Source: Embiotoca jacksoni (Eukaryota; Chordata; Actinopteri; Embiotocidae). Taken from it: a stretch of DNA of 64,000 nucleotides. This document shows, piece by piece, positions 36,742-48,586 of this stretch (its first letter is position 1; each line of letters starts with the position of its first letter). The notes under the pieces were generated by a model, which saw only the letters and a list, made by a program, of their open reading frames with translations, made no database searches and was not told the DNA's origin. Where the stretch lies: assembly GCA_022577435.1 (NCBI GenBank), contig JAKOON010000007.1:7695926-7759925 (forward strand), read 5' to 3'. A program made the translations under genes and the position numbers.

Positions 36742-38307
36742 GACTACTTACAGAATGCTTAGTAAGATAAGCTTAACGGTTTCTACAGGTCTCAGCACGG
36801 CCACAGATTTAACCTGATTCAATGTAGACGTGAGAATAGATTTTATAACATTTTTGGACTCCAGAAAACCGTATGAACCCACAACCTCTTACTACAACAC
36901 TGACTTTCTTACCAGGATTACAGCCTTGATCACAACACTGGGTTAAAGTTGGTGGAGGGGCAGAGTGGCATGTACTCACAGTGTCTTTTTGGATATGATC
37001 ACTGTGGACACAAACATACAAAATGTTCCCAATTGTGCACACAGTAACACAACCATTAAACTGATCATTACTTCAAAGTTCACTGCAGCTTTCAGATAGG
37101 ACAAAAGTAGTGGCGTAAAAACAACAATATTTCTCTTTGAAAAGTACTGGAGTAGAAGTACTAAGTAACATAAAAGTAAGTACCTCAAAAATACTAATGT
37201 TTACTGGGTTGTCAGCTGAAGTTATCTACTAGCAACTGCCACCCTGAAATAGATGTTTGCTCTATCACAGCGAGATTCATGTTTGCACACACCGGCTAGA
37301 TAACTGTGCCAGGTTTCACAAATATGAATATAAAATCAAACCTTGATTAGTCTGCTTATCTCATCTGATCGGGTATCTTTGTGAACATAGATTCATCCAG
37401 GACCGCCTTGCTGTCCTCTCAGTCTGTCTGTCCTCTCTGTACTCCCAGTCCGTTTGTCTCAGTCAGTGGCAGCTACATTGTGAGGGCTGATCGTACACAG
37501 GTGTTGGTTGATACATGCAAAACTTTTTTTTGGATCAGTATTTGAGTTCACGTTTGACTAAAGGTGCCTCCAGTAAAACTGGTTTGTCTGTGCACAGGAC
37601 TATTACAGATTCGTTTTTGTTCAAGACTTTAGTTTGGAAAACATCTTTTGATTTAATGCATACTGAAGGAGATTCTACCTTTTACACATTAAAAAAAAGT
37701 TACTTTTGTCACCTTTAACAGGAAATAATAGTCAGTCAAAGGCAGAACTATTGTGTAATTTTTGTCCACCTTGTTTAAAATAATAACGAAATAGATAAAT
37801 TGAAATGTGTGCTTTATTCCTGAACAGTTACAGACCACCTAAATAATGTGCAACCTTCCTACCGGCATGACCGCCCAGGTCAGTCCCATGGTTGGAGTGT
37901 ACACTGCCTCAGTTAGACCAACGATGAAGCCCCCTCCAACAAATGTAGCTGCAGAAAGCACAGCACAAACAGACACATGCACAGCAGAGTGAGACAGATG
38001 TGCTACATCATTGAGGCCACTGGTTACATTGTGACCCTGAGGACCAGTCTGAAAGGGGCTTCTACAAAGTACTCTATCAAGAAACCTTATTCCTATACCA
38101 CCTGCTTTTTGTGATGTATTTTTCTCTTATTAGATTTTGGAGTTATGCACAACACTAACATAAACTCCTTCCATTTAAAAACTTACGTAGAAATAAATCT
38201 GATTCTTCTTCTTCGATAGAATACACATCACATTGATCTATTGTAATATAATTATAGCGAGGTGTACTCAGGCCCTTATGACGATGTAGAGATATTAGAA
38301 GCTTTTT

Positions 38308-38343
38308 ATATGTATGTAATGTATGTATGTATGTAATGTATAT
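38308..38343. repeat. (ATGT)n short array
   Basis: A short run of ATGT/TGTATG units inside the duplicated-exon region. Imperfect. Confidence 0.6.
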
Positions 38344-39567
38344 TTTTGCACAGTTCTTTTGTCAGCTGTCCTTGCTGCAGCTTTTCTGCTTTTATTTTGG
38401 ATTCTGAGTTTAACTTCTTTATATTTTAACATGATAGTTTGCCAGTACACTTGTTCATGTTTCTTAACTGATCAAATACTACAAACCCTGCTGCTTTTAT
38501 TTGAACACGCTCATAGCTTGAAACCTTGGGATGACTCTTCAAGTTTATAGCCACCTTTGTGTGACTTCTTAGCGTGATCATGTTTAGTAGGTTTTGTTAA
38601 ACCAGATAACAGGAAGATATCCTGGGTATGTTGAACCTGCTTCATGGCAGATCCCATGTGCTTTTGCAACTGCTCTGACTGACTTTCCCGTCTTCTTCCA
38701 CTTATCAGATGCTTTAAAAAAAAAAAGAATTGGCAAGTGTTTTTTAGTTGTATGTTAAAACCAAAACCCAGCACAACACTATCATATATTGTTTATCTAA
38801 ATGTATTAGCATAGTGGTTTGATGTTAGCGGAGGGAAAATGCATCTGAATTTCCCTGAGAAATTACAAAACAATAAAAGTCAAAGGATTGTATCGGAAAA
38901 AGTAAACAAATGTACTTTCTTATCGCAAATAAATGTTTTTTCCTCGACTCGGCCTGCATGTACTTTTTTCCAGCCTTGACATTTGCCATGTAGGATCAGG
39001 GAGGAAGTGGGCACACACTGAAATAGGCGTTTTTCCTTCCAACTGTCGTTCTGCTGGGAATCTTTGGGTGCCTTTCTATAATATTGTGAGGTTCTTTTGT
39101 AAGGACTTTACTTTGTAAATTGCCCTGAGAATTTGTATAGGCTAAACAAAATTTTATTAAAATGCAAAATGAATTGCACCAAAAGGTGGGTCTGCAAAGT
39201 AAGTATAAGACTTTGGGGGGGCTAATACTTATGTACATGCCTTACATCTTAATTATTGTTTGTGTGATAATGAAAAATATCTTTCACCTTCAAAGAGTTA
39301 AGCATGTTTTGTAAAACAAATGGTAGGCTACACCCTACCACCAACCGCAATGCTTTGAAACAGGAAAAACACCAAGGGTGGGAGGGGTGTATACTTAAAG
39401 ACATATAAATAAATATATTATTCTACATTATTTTGAGTTCAGCTTATCATTAAAAGTGTGTTTTATTTTATGGATAAAGTCTATTAATAATATTAGGCTA
39501 TGTATTTGTATTTTTAAGAATAACTGTAGGTTATCATCTTTGTTACAACAAAGGTACAACATGATTT

Positions 39568-39853
39568 TTTTTTTTTTTATTATTGTACTCTATTAATCAC
39601 TGAGGTGAAATTCTTTCACTACAGCAGTATCCCCAGGGGGAACTGCTGCAACAGGCTGCCACGACCGCAGCGCCAACTAACCTGAAGTACATGTTTTTTG
39701 GGTGTTGGGAAGGAGCCGGAGAACCTGGAGAGAACCCACGCAGGCACAAGGGGAACATGCAAACTCCGCACGGAAAGTCCCAGGACTGGATTCGAACACG
39801 GAACCTTTTTGCTGTGAGGCGACAATGCTAACCACTGCACCACCGTGCCACCC
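39568..39853 (-). mobile_element. tRNA-derived SINE with LINE-like 3' tail
   Basis: Minus strand, 5' to 3': GGGTGGCACGGTGGTGCAGTGGTTAGC (A-box region), TGTTCGAATCC (B box), a central body, then CTGCTGTAGTGAAAGAATTTCACC...GTGATTAATAGAG and an A-rich end. The tail resembles the 3' end of the LINEs at 5244, 5583 and 41605 (CTGCTGTAGCGAAAAA...GGGGATTAATAAAG). Length is about 285 bases. It inserted in the intron of the duplicated SLC5A7-like exons. Confidence 0.75.
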
Positions 39854-40399
39854 TAAGTAAAGAGCTTATTCACCAGCAATTGTTGTCACATTGTCTCAAC
39901 AACAATTTGAGATGGGCCAAACAAGCTTTACCATGCATTACAGGTTCCAGAGTGTGTCCAAGTGCAAGGACAACTTTAAATTTGATAAACACTCAATCGA
40001 GATGTTTGCCCAGCCAAAACTACCTCCTTTAATTGTATTACATTTCCTCTCCTGCACACAGTGTCTGTCCAGGCTGCACACTCCTCTGTCATAGTGAAGA
40101 CTCCCACCACCAGGCTGATGCCTCTGTTGCCCAGCTGAGTGAACCTCTGTCCATTCTACCTGGCTGCTGCTCTTTATCTGCTTGGACTTCACGGAGGCCC
40201 ACAAGCCGGTGCCCAGCACCATCAGGTAGAAGACTGCCATCACCACCACTCCTGGGATGTTTAGGCTCATCGTGTTCTGACTGAATAAACGGACTCTGAA
40301 TCTCTCTGACACTTTTCACAACTGTCTCAAAACAAGAAAAGCAGGTGTTAAAGTCAGGTTCTGTCTGATAACTACATAACCCAAGATACAACACAGATA

Positions 40400-41600
40400 A
40401 TACATGCTTCTTGAGATCTATGAATCAAATGGTTTTATCAGCACATAAGGCTTTATCTAACCAACATCAACAGAGGGAATTTGACCCACATTTATGCGGT
40501 TGCATTTAAAAACCTTATTTTAGAATAAGTATCTAAAATCGTTATGCCTTAAAAACTCTCAAAGTTTTGAGAGTAAAAATATTAATCATTTAGCCTTGAT
40601 TAATAAAGGAAACCTTGTAAATTTTAGACCAATTAAAGAAATATTACTGTGTAAATCATTGATGATGTTCAAAAACTATAGAATGCAGATCATTTATCAT
40701 CAGTGATGAACTTGACAAAGATTTTATCATGTTTTAACAACTGGTCTCCTCCCACTCAGTCACTACAATGCCTGATAGTTTTCCACAGCCCAGACAGCCC
40801 TCAATCTGTGTGCAGTCCTGTGAGGTGAATTCATTTTCTATCAGAACCAGTTTTTTTTTAAAACCCCCAAAAAAGTAAAGTAAACAAAACATGAAAACTA
40901 AACATGTTTTACAAACTAAAGAACAGTTCTTCAGAGGAATAAACATATTATGAATAAATTTGTGCAGCAAACCAAAAAGTCAGAAAAATAAACCTGTTCC
41001 CTGCTCTTTTTTTTTTCTCTTGAAATGCCAGTTTCATATTGTCACTCATCTAGTTAATAATTTCAAAAGAAAGAAATCAAGGATGACATTTAAACTAACA
41101 CAAATAATTCACATAGCATAATCCTAAATAATTTGTTTGTAATTGACATACTTCATTGAATTAGCTGAAGTAGACAGAAAATGTACAAGACCATTTCCCA
41201 AAAAGTTAGAACACTGTAAAGTGTCAATAAAAAACAGAATGTGATGATTTGCATATGTTATCCAATATTTATTTTAAGAGATCAAAAACAAGTCAAATGT
41301 TAAAACTGAGAAATGTTACTGTTTTTTGGAGAATATTTAATAATTTTGAATTTAATGGCAACAATGTTTGTTTGTATTTACATTTTACAAAGCATGCTTA
41401 CTTTTTTGGAAATGGTGTTGTATCCACTTTGTCTAAAATCATATTCTGCACCGAAAGTGTTCAGGAATCAGCATGGATAAAGAGACAGCTTAGTTAATGC
41501 AGAGGCAGAAGATGAAGATACAGATAGGACAGAATCAATGTGTGTACAATGTTCACAATTGCACCACAGTATATAGCATAGTATAAGGCATAACTCATAA
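40400..41600. other. Intergenic, AT-rich; degenerate dispersed repeat at 41180-41480
   Basis: No gene recognised. From about 41180, 'cccaaaaagttagaacactg', 'aacagaatgtgatgatttgca' and 'tccaatatttatttt' resemble the start of a non-autonomous DNA-transposon family common in fish. Termini were not resolved, so the class is tentative. Confidence 0.4.
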
Positions 41601-41604
41601 AGTG

Positions 41605-41826
41605 GTAGCATATATATATATGATATATATAGATATATACTGTACTGTATATACTGTGCATTTTATATTTTATATTTATATTTTATATTTTTTTACTGCT
41701 ATTTTACTGCTATTTTATTGCTTTTCTATTGTTCTATTATTATCTTATTGCTTCTGTATGCTGCTGTAGCGAAAAAAAATTTCCCCTCGGGGATTAATAA
41801 AGTAACTACCTTACCTAACCTAACCG
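41605..41826 (+). mobile_element. LINE 3' end fragment
   Basis: Plus-strand copy of the same 3' UTR as LINE copy B: TATA/ATA repeats, 'gcacattttatattttat'-type AT-rich segment, CTGCTGTAGCGAAAAAAAATTTCCCC, TCGGGGATTAATAAAGTAACTACC, then a CCTTACCTAACCTAACC tail. It is heavily 5'-truncated, ending about 300 bases upstream of the dpf2 start. Confidence 0.8.
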
Positions 41827-41949
41827 AACCATTCAACATAAAGATTATCAATTGGGGGAGAAAAAAAAAAAAAAAAGCTATTGAGGTGGCGAAACGCTTT
41901 GGAAATTGTGAATAACATCATTTGTCTCTTCAAAAACAAAACGACACAA

Positions 41950-42450
41950 AAACGACACGCGATGCCGTCATAAGCTGTACAAAGTGCGCGTTTTCTGCTC
42001 AGCGACCGGACTCGGAACTGCCTCCTTCAAATGCGCACTTCACGCGTTTCACCGCGGGGGGGCACTATCGAGCGCCAAACGGCTCGGCGCAGGCGCAAGC
42101 GGCACTTCACACAACCGCAATAAGCAAACATGGCGGCGGCCGTCGACAGTGTTGTGAAAGTGTAAGTTTACCTTTATTTTATTTTTTTTTTGTCAGAGTA
42201 AAACGACCAAACCCGCTCGGAGGCGCGCGGTCGATTGACGACCTGTCGCGTTTCCGCGCATAAAACTGCACACATCGCATCCTCGCGGGTCTTGAACACA
42301 GGAACTGTCCCGAGAGAATAACGTTATCCAGTGTGCTAACGGTTAGCCTGTTAGCTGTGGGGCAAACCCATTGTGAAGCTGTATTTTTACTCTCCGTGTC
42401 CAACTCCGCCCGTCGCCGCCGTCGCCGTCGAGGAGGTCGTTTAAAGCGTT
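41950..42450. promoter_or_regulatory. CpG-rich promoter region of dpf2
   Basis: CpG density rises sharply at about 41950 and stays high through the first exon and beyond (e.g. gcgagcgcc..., gaggcgcgcggtcg, cgtcgccgccgtcgccgtcg). No TATA box. It fits the CpG-island promoter of a broadly expressed gene. Confidence 0.6.
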
Positions 42451-45400
42451 TTTAACACGCAGTTTTCAACAAACTGTTTTGCGGTCAGCCGTTTTTCGCA
42501 AGATGAAGGGCAGTTTAATTCTCGTTTAACCTCCCAGGTTGGCGGGCGCTTTGTTGTGCCAACAATCACCCTTTTGTTCCGCACACCTCCTCCTTCATGC
42601 TGCGTGTGATCGTCGGAGCCAGACGCGGGGTTTTAATTTTTTATTTTTTATTATCTGTGTGTTTTTTTTTTTAATCTTGTCTATTCGCAGGTAAACACGG
42701 TGAACTGACAGTCTTTGAGCTGTTACGATACAACAATGCGACAAATTGCTTAAGAGAGAAGCTGAGGAGAATAATTACTGTATTTTATTAATTTTTTTTA
42801 ACCATAATTACACATTTTAAATACTGGAAATATATATATTTTTAAATTTATTTATGGTAATATTTAGAAATGACAAAGGGGCGTATAAAAACATGTATGA
42901 ATGACCCGAGTTTTGAGGATGGTGCAATTTGCAAGCAAAGTTGTCCAGTGGAGCCATTTGCAAGTGTTTGTCTGCTCATTTGTTACAGTAGGTCTGAAGC
43001 TCATTTGTCACATCATCAAAGTAAGTTTTTTTTTTTTTATTGCCGTGCCAGCCACACGACCCATTCAAAGTCATTTATTCAAACGTCAAAAGGAGTTTTT
43101 AATGTGGATGTAGTCATAAAATATCGATTCACCGAAGTGTTGTGTTTCGTGGTCCTCTGTGGATTTTTAATTACCAATTTACACGCAGTGATTTGGTGCC
43201 AATTCCTTTGTTTAGAGGCGATAAACAGTAGTGCAAAAATGTCCAACTACTGTCCAACTTTCCACCTCAGATTTGACCCATTGTAGCGCTGTGTTCTTTA
43301 AACTACACATTTTCCTAAAATCAGATTGAAAAAAAAAAAAAATTACAATACGTCACCTCGCTTAAAGAGTCACAGCGATATGTTCAAGGCCAACCTCTGT
43401 AACACGATGCGTGTTTGTATCGACAGACCCTCGCCAGCACATTTGGCCCTGTAGCGTGCACTAAAAATTGTAATGGAAAACAGTTTTAGGTGCAACAGTG
43501 TCACCAATGCATTGTTTGGAGATCAGCAAGCACCTAATGTTTATTTCATAACAGCATACGGTTCCAGTTTACCAGGTACCTGGGTCATCATTTCTTTAAA
43601 AAAATAAAATTGAAATTGCAATTCAGAGTCTTTGTCAGTGGCTTGTATGTAATCTTGTCTAACGATGGCACTCAAATTCAAGTTTCCGTGAAAAAGCAAC
43701 ACGGTGAGATCTACCCCGAGAGGTTAGAAAAATAAACGTTCGCAGCTCCGCCGCCGAACCCGCAGGTATTAGGAGGAAAAAGTACGGCAACAGAGAGCGA
43801 GTAATGCAAACCTCAAGGAAGCGTGCAGCTGCGGGTGGTAATTTTGAAAACATTCAACTGTAGCGCTACAGTTTTGTGTTTCACGCAGTGTTCATTATTC
43901 TACTTTTGTTTAATTTGCGTCGTGCATCCAGCAATAATTATTTGCCGCGTATCCCGATCTGTGTTATTTCACCTGTCCGTGTCCAAACTTCCACATTTCA
44001 GACTGGGAGAGCAGTATTACAGAGATGCCATGGAGCAGTGTCACAGTTACAACGCTCGCCTGTGTGCCGAGCGCAGCATTCTCATGCCTTTCCTGGACTC
44101 TCAGACTGGTGTGGCTCAGTCCAACTGTTACATCTGGATGGAGAAGAGACACCGAAGCGCAGGCATGTAGTTGGTGCTGAATGATGGTTCAGTCGGATCT
44201 TTAATTTACTTCGAGTTCAATTACGCGTTTGATTAAAAAAAACAACAACTGTAAATACAAACTATGATAAAAAAAAAAAGAAAATTAGATACAAAAGTTC
44301 TTGTTGAAAGTGATTTGTGATATTTTTTTGCTTTATCATGATGTCAGTATATATTAAAAAAAAAAAAAAAAATCCTAATATAATCATGCTATTGTAATTC
44401 ATACCGTGCCATCTGTACAGCATATACATCCTGCAAAACAGTTGCGAGTGCCCTCGGAAACAGAAAAACGTACTTCATCTCTTTGGCTTTGTCCCGTGTA
44501 CTGTTCTGTGTCGCATCAGGTGTCGGTCCGGGGCAGCTGTACACCTACCCAGCCCGTCGCTGGAGGAAGAAAAGACGTTCTCACCCCCCGGAGGACCCCC
44601 GTTTGGCCTTCCCCCCTCTCAAAGCAGGTACAAGCTCTGCTGAAATGTTTTTTTTTTTGTTGTTTTTTTTTTCTCATCGCCAAAAAAACATTTGAGGGGT
44701 CAGATTAATTCATGCGGTTAGAATTTCAATCAAATATTTATATTTAACAGCCAGTGAGAAGAGCCCCCCCCCCCTCCCCCCCCCCGTTGTGTTTTAATTG
44801 AAGGGATTCATTTCTTTTGTACGTCTCGTCCTGTTTCCGCGTGATGCCGATGCATGCATTACTGTTGCCCTGGTTTTGTGCAGCAGATTTGGAGCTGGGC
44901 CTGAAGCGCGATGCCCTGGGAGCAGTGGACGGCAGCAGTTTGGAGGCGCTGCTGAAAGGGGAGCCCCTTGACAGGAGGAGCGGCGTGTCGGACCTCCGTG
45001 GGCCCGAAGACGACCCAGCCACTGTGGAACCCCCTGCTACATCAACGGCCACTCACACGTCCTCCGGCCGTGTCCGTAAGGTCAGGCTCACACCGCCTCA
45101 GCGTTTCATAACCTAACAGACTGAACCGACGGCGACGGATGACCGCAGCGCTTCACGACAAACAGAAATATATTCAGGAAACACTTTCCACCGGATTAGA
45201 AGTACCGGCTTTTCCGCTGCTTATACGAAACCTCTCGTCAGACGGAGCCCGTGCGCAGAATGTGGAAAACACGTCCCGACACGATTGTTTTATTTGCTTC
45301 GTTTTAAATGGTAGCCGCGGGTTGTAACTCGCGACGTTGTTGAAGTTGGCTGTCCATAAGTGGTTTTGGTTTACCTTAACGTTGTGACAACGCGATTCAG

Positions 45401-48400
45401 ACATTACTCCCTTTTCACCTCGGCCTTCGGCTTGTTATTAGCCCTCCAATTAAGATAACCTGACAAATACACACGGTTAATTGCAAAACACACCACGTTA
45501 ACTGACTGTAACTACTCGCGTTGATAACACAGGTTTGTATTCAAAAAAAATTGCGCGTGTTTTCATAAGCCGCGTTGTTTCGAGCTCTCAAGTTACCAAA
45601 TTTTTGATGTCGATATAAGCGATGCAAAAATAGTTAAACGGGGCAATTTCTGAGGAAGCATCAGATTCTAGGAATATGCTGGCTGTAAAATAGAGCTCAT
45701 ACGTTTCATACAGTGAACTGACCCAAACTCTGTCACTGCAGAGAGTACTGGACCACGACGACTACTTGGATGATCTGGATGACGAAGACTTTGAGGACGA
45801 GACCCCCAAAAGACGAGGAAAAAGCAAGTCCAAGGTGGGTTTCTTTTGTATTCTGTCAGCAGATCAAGTGACACCGATCAACGCGCTCACGTTCACCGCC
45901 GGAGACGGTTCTTCTCCAAAAAGAGAAACCATTCCGTTCAGTTTCGTCACATTTTGCGGATGAGTTTTGATTCTCCGCGTCGGCATTTCTTAACTACAGC
46001 GTGGTTATTGTTGTCACGGCAATGCAAACGCCTGCATCGGCGTGTCGCGCCCGGCGCCACTCCACCTTTCCGCCTCTGGCGGTGCCCCGTAAGATCTCCT
46101 GTAAACGAACAAACATTCGCCTCGAGCTGTCACAAATTGACGAATGCATTCCTCTCTCGTAACGTTTGCAAAGCTGATTTAAAAAAAAAAAAAAAAAAAA
46201 AAGTGAAGCATGTAAACAAAGTAAATTGCGGTTTCAGTCGTGCCGTCTGTTTTTAAACGGGTTCTTCAGGGCCGCAGCGACAAGAATGGCAAGAAGAAAA
46301 CGGAGGCTGCAGCTGCAGCGCTGGAGGAGAGGGACAAACCGTACGCCTGCGACAGTGAGTAGCAGCGTCCTCTGTAACGTCTGTGTGCGTCATGCATGTC
46401 GGCAAGAGAAGCTTTTACTTTTTCGCCCTGAAAGACAAAGACGAGCCTTCTGCCATGCATGGCGTGATCTTAAAGACCCCACCTGGAACTTAAATTTGAC
46501 TACGTAGAATTTGGGAAAGTTGCTCTCCTCTATTTTTTTTTAACTTTTTTTTTTTTTTCCCCCCGAGATGCTGCTCCGTGTGTGCGCTCTCTTAACTGCC
46601 CGTCGGCCTTAGCTCACTGTGCCGATGCTCACCGGCGCCGTTCGGGTTTGCTACATATCGCGTCCGTCAAAAATTCGTCACGTGAAAAATAAGTTAAAGG
46701 ATAATTTGACAAGTCGGATTTGGAGCGCCGAACGGCGCTCCTCCACCTCGGTTCCACCTCGGGCCTTTTTGGACAGTCGTTACAATTAGCCGCCATCACT
46801 TTTTAACACTTTTGTGTGACCGTGTTTGTGTGTGTCAGTTTGTGGGAAGCGCTACAAGAATCGTCCCGGCCTGAGCTACCACTATACACACTCTCACCTG
46901 GCCGAGGAGGAGGGCGAGGACCGCGAGGAGATCGAGGCACCACCCACTCCTCGCCAGCCTGAGGAGCAGAAGAGTGAGTCACTCTCTAGTGCCGAGAGGT
47001 GGAGAGAGAGGGGAGGGAGGTTTGGTTGCATGCCTTGTAGCATGTGTGTGTTTGTTCAAGGGAAGTCGCTCTCATCCTTCTTCTTTTTTTTTTTTTTTGG
47101 TTCCGCTTTTTTTTTTTTTTTTTTTTTCATTTTTTGATTTTCATGATTTTCAAAACCCAAATTTGGGATTAGACACTGATCCAGACTGAAACATGCTTGC
47201 AGTTGGGAGTCCTGGCATTTTTTTTTCAGCAGATCATCCATCCCCCCTTTCCCCCCCCACACACACACACACACAACATATTCATCGCATTGCTGTTGTT
47301 TTTCTTTGTGCACGCGACACCGTGTTAGCAAATTCATACAAGAAGTGCGTTTTGTCAGTTTTTCACATCAATTAGTTTGGATCATGACTCGCATCATCGT
47401 CCAGTCAGTTACAGGGATTAAAAAAAAAAGGTCGACAGACACGACACGAACAGGTTTGTACTTCAAGAATTAAGATTACAATTAGAAAATGACTCTTGAA
47501 TGACTTTTGAAATGTTAATTCGTCGGAGAGGTGTTTAACGGGTTTTCCTTGGCCGTTTAAAGCGACCGTTTTTGATGTGCACTGAACACTTTCTTCACCC
47601 GTTCTCCTGCTCAGCAACTAAGAAGGGTCCCAACGGACTGGCACTGCCCAACGATTACTGTGACTTCTGTCTGGGAGACTCCACCTTAAACCAGAAGACG
47701 GGCCAATCAGAGGAGCTGGTGTCCTGCTCAGACTGTGGACGCTCAGGTATGGACGAACTCCAGTTGTCTCTTGTCGCGCGGCAAAGGGAAAGGCGGCGGC
47801 AGATCTTCGTTATTTTATTTTTTATTTTTTTGGTGAAATAACGGGTCCTTGGTTTTAAGACACGGGCGGAGAAAAGCGCGCTCGACCGTTCTAGTCGGTG
47901 ACTGTCGATTTCTACCAGCCGAAATGACATTTTATCAGCCCGAGCCAGCGAATTGAAAAGTTGTCTCTCTTCGACTCATTTTAAAATAAGAATCGTCTAA
48001 ACGGGGCTCTAACGGCTCCCTCCACGAGACACCTAAAAGACTGGAGCTGCTTCATCGTGCGGGAGGAAAACCCAAACTCCCGACAGACCTGCTCCGCCTT
48101 GTTACAGGTGCTGAAAGCTAGAGTGTTACTGCAGTCGCCGCGATCTGAACGTTTGTCCCGTCTTCCCCCTGCAGGCCACCCGACGTGCCTGCAGTTCACA
48201 CCGGTGATGATGGCTGCGGTGAAGACGTACCGCTGGCAGTGCATTGAGTGCAAGTGCTGCAACGTTTGTGGCACCTCGGAGAACGACGTGAGCCCCTTTG
48301 TGATATTTGCAGCCAATATACCGTCAGTCACGCCGTAATCGCTGCAGGCTGCTGCTGACGAAAGTGTCGGGTCAAACGGGAAAAACTAAACAAAAAAAAA

Positions 48401-48543
48401 CAGCCTGGGGCTCATTTTGCCCGAAAGAAACGGGGACTGAATGTGATGCTCTGCTTAGTCAGCTTTTTGAAACCTGCGTGCAGGTTTACATCACCTGCAC
48501 TCTGTTTTAATAACACAGGGACAAAATGGAGGGAACAAAGGTC

Positions 48544-48586
<43 letters not shown>

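Larger units (their letters stand above)
37858..40270 (-). pseudogene. Broken partial duplicate of SLC5A7-like exons 1-2
   Basis: Exon 1 copy at about 40087-40270 starts with the same ATG and first residues (MSLNIPGVVVMAVFYLM), with conservative changes. An extra base after the codons for VEWTEV shifts the frame, and the donor GT of the original (ACAG/GTGAGTG) reads AG here (ACAGAGGAGTG). Exon 2 copy at 37858-37948 is nearly identical to 34345-34434, including the intron beyond it to about 38060, but stops abruptly, losing the last 24 or so exon bases and its donor. No copies of exons 3-8 were found. The intron between the copies is about 2.1 kb, against 0.7 kb in the intact gene, partly because of the SINE at 39568-39853. 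It is a non-functional relic of a tandem or segmental duplication. Confidence 0.88.

Noticed and set aside
40087..40270. Alternative first exon of the SLC5A7-like gene
   Set aside because: It has a one-base insertion that breaks the frame and its donor GT is replaced by AG, so it cannot be spliced or translated as such.
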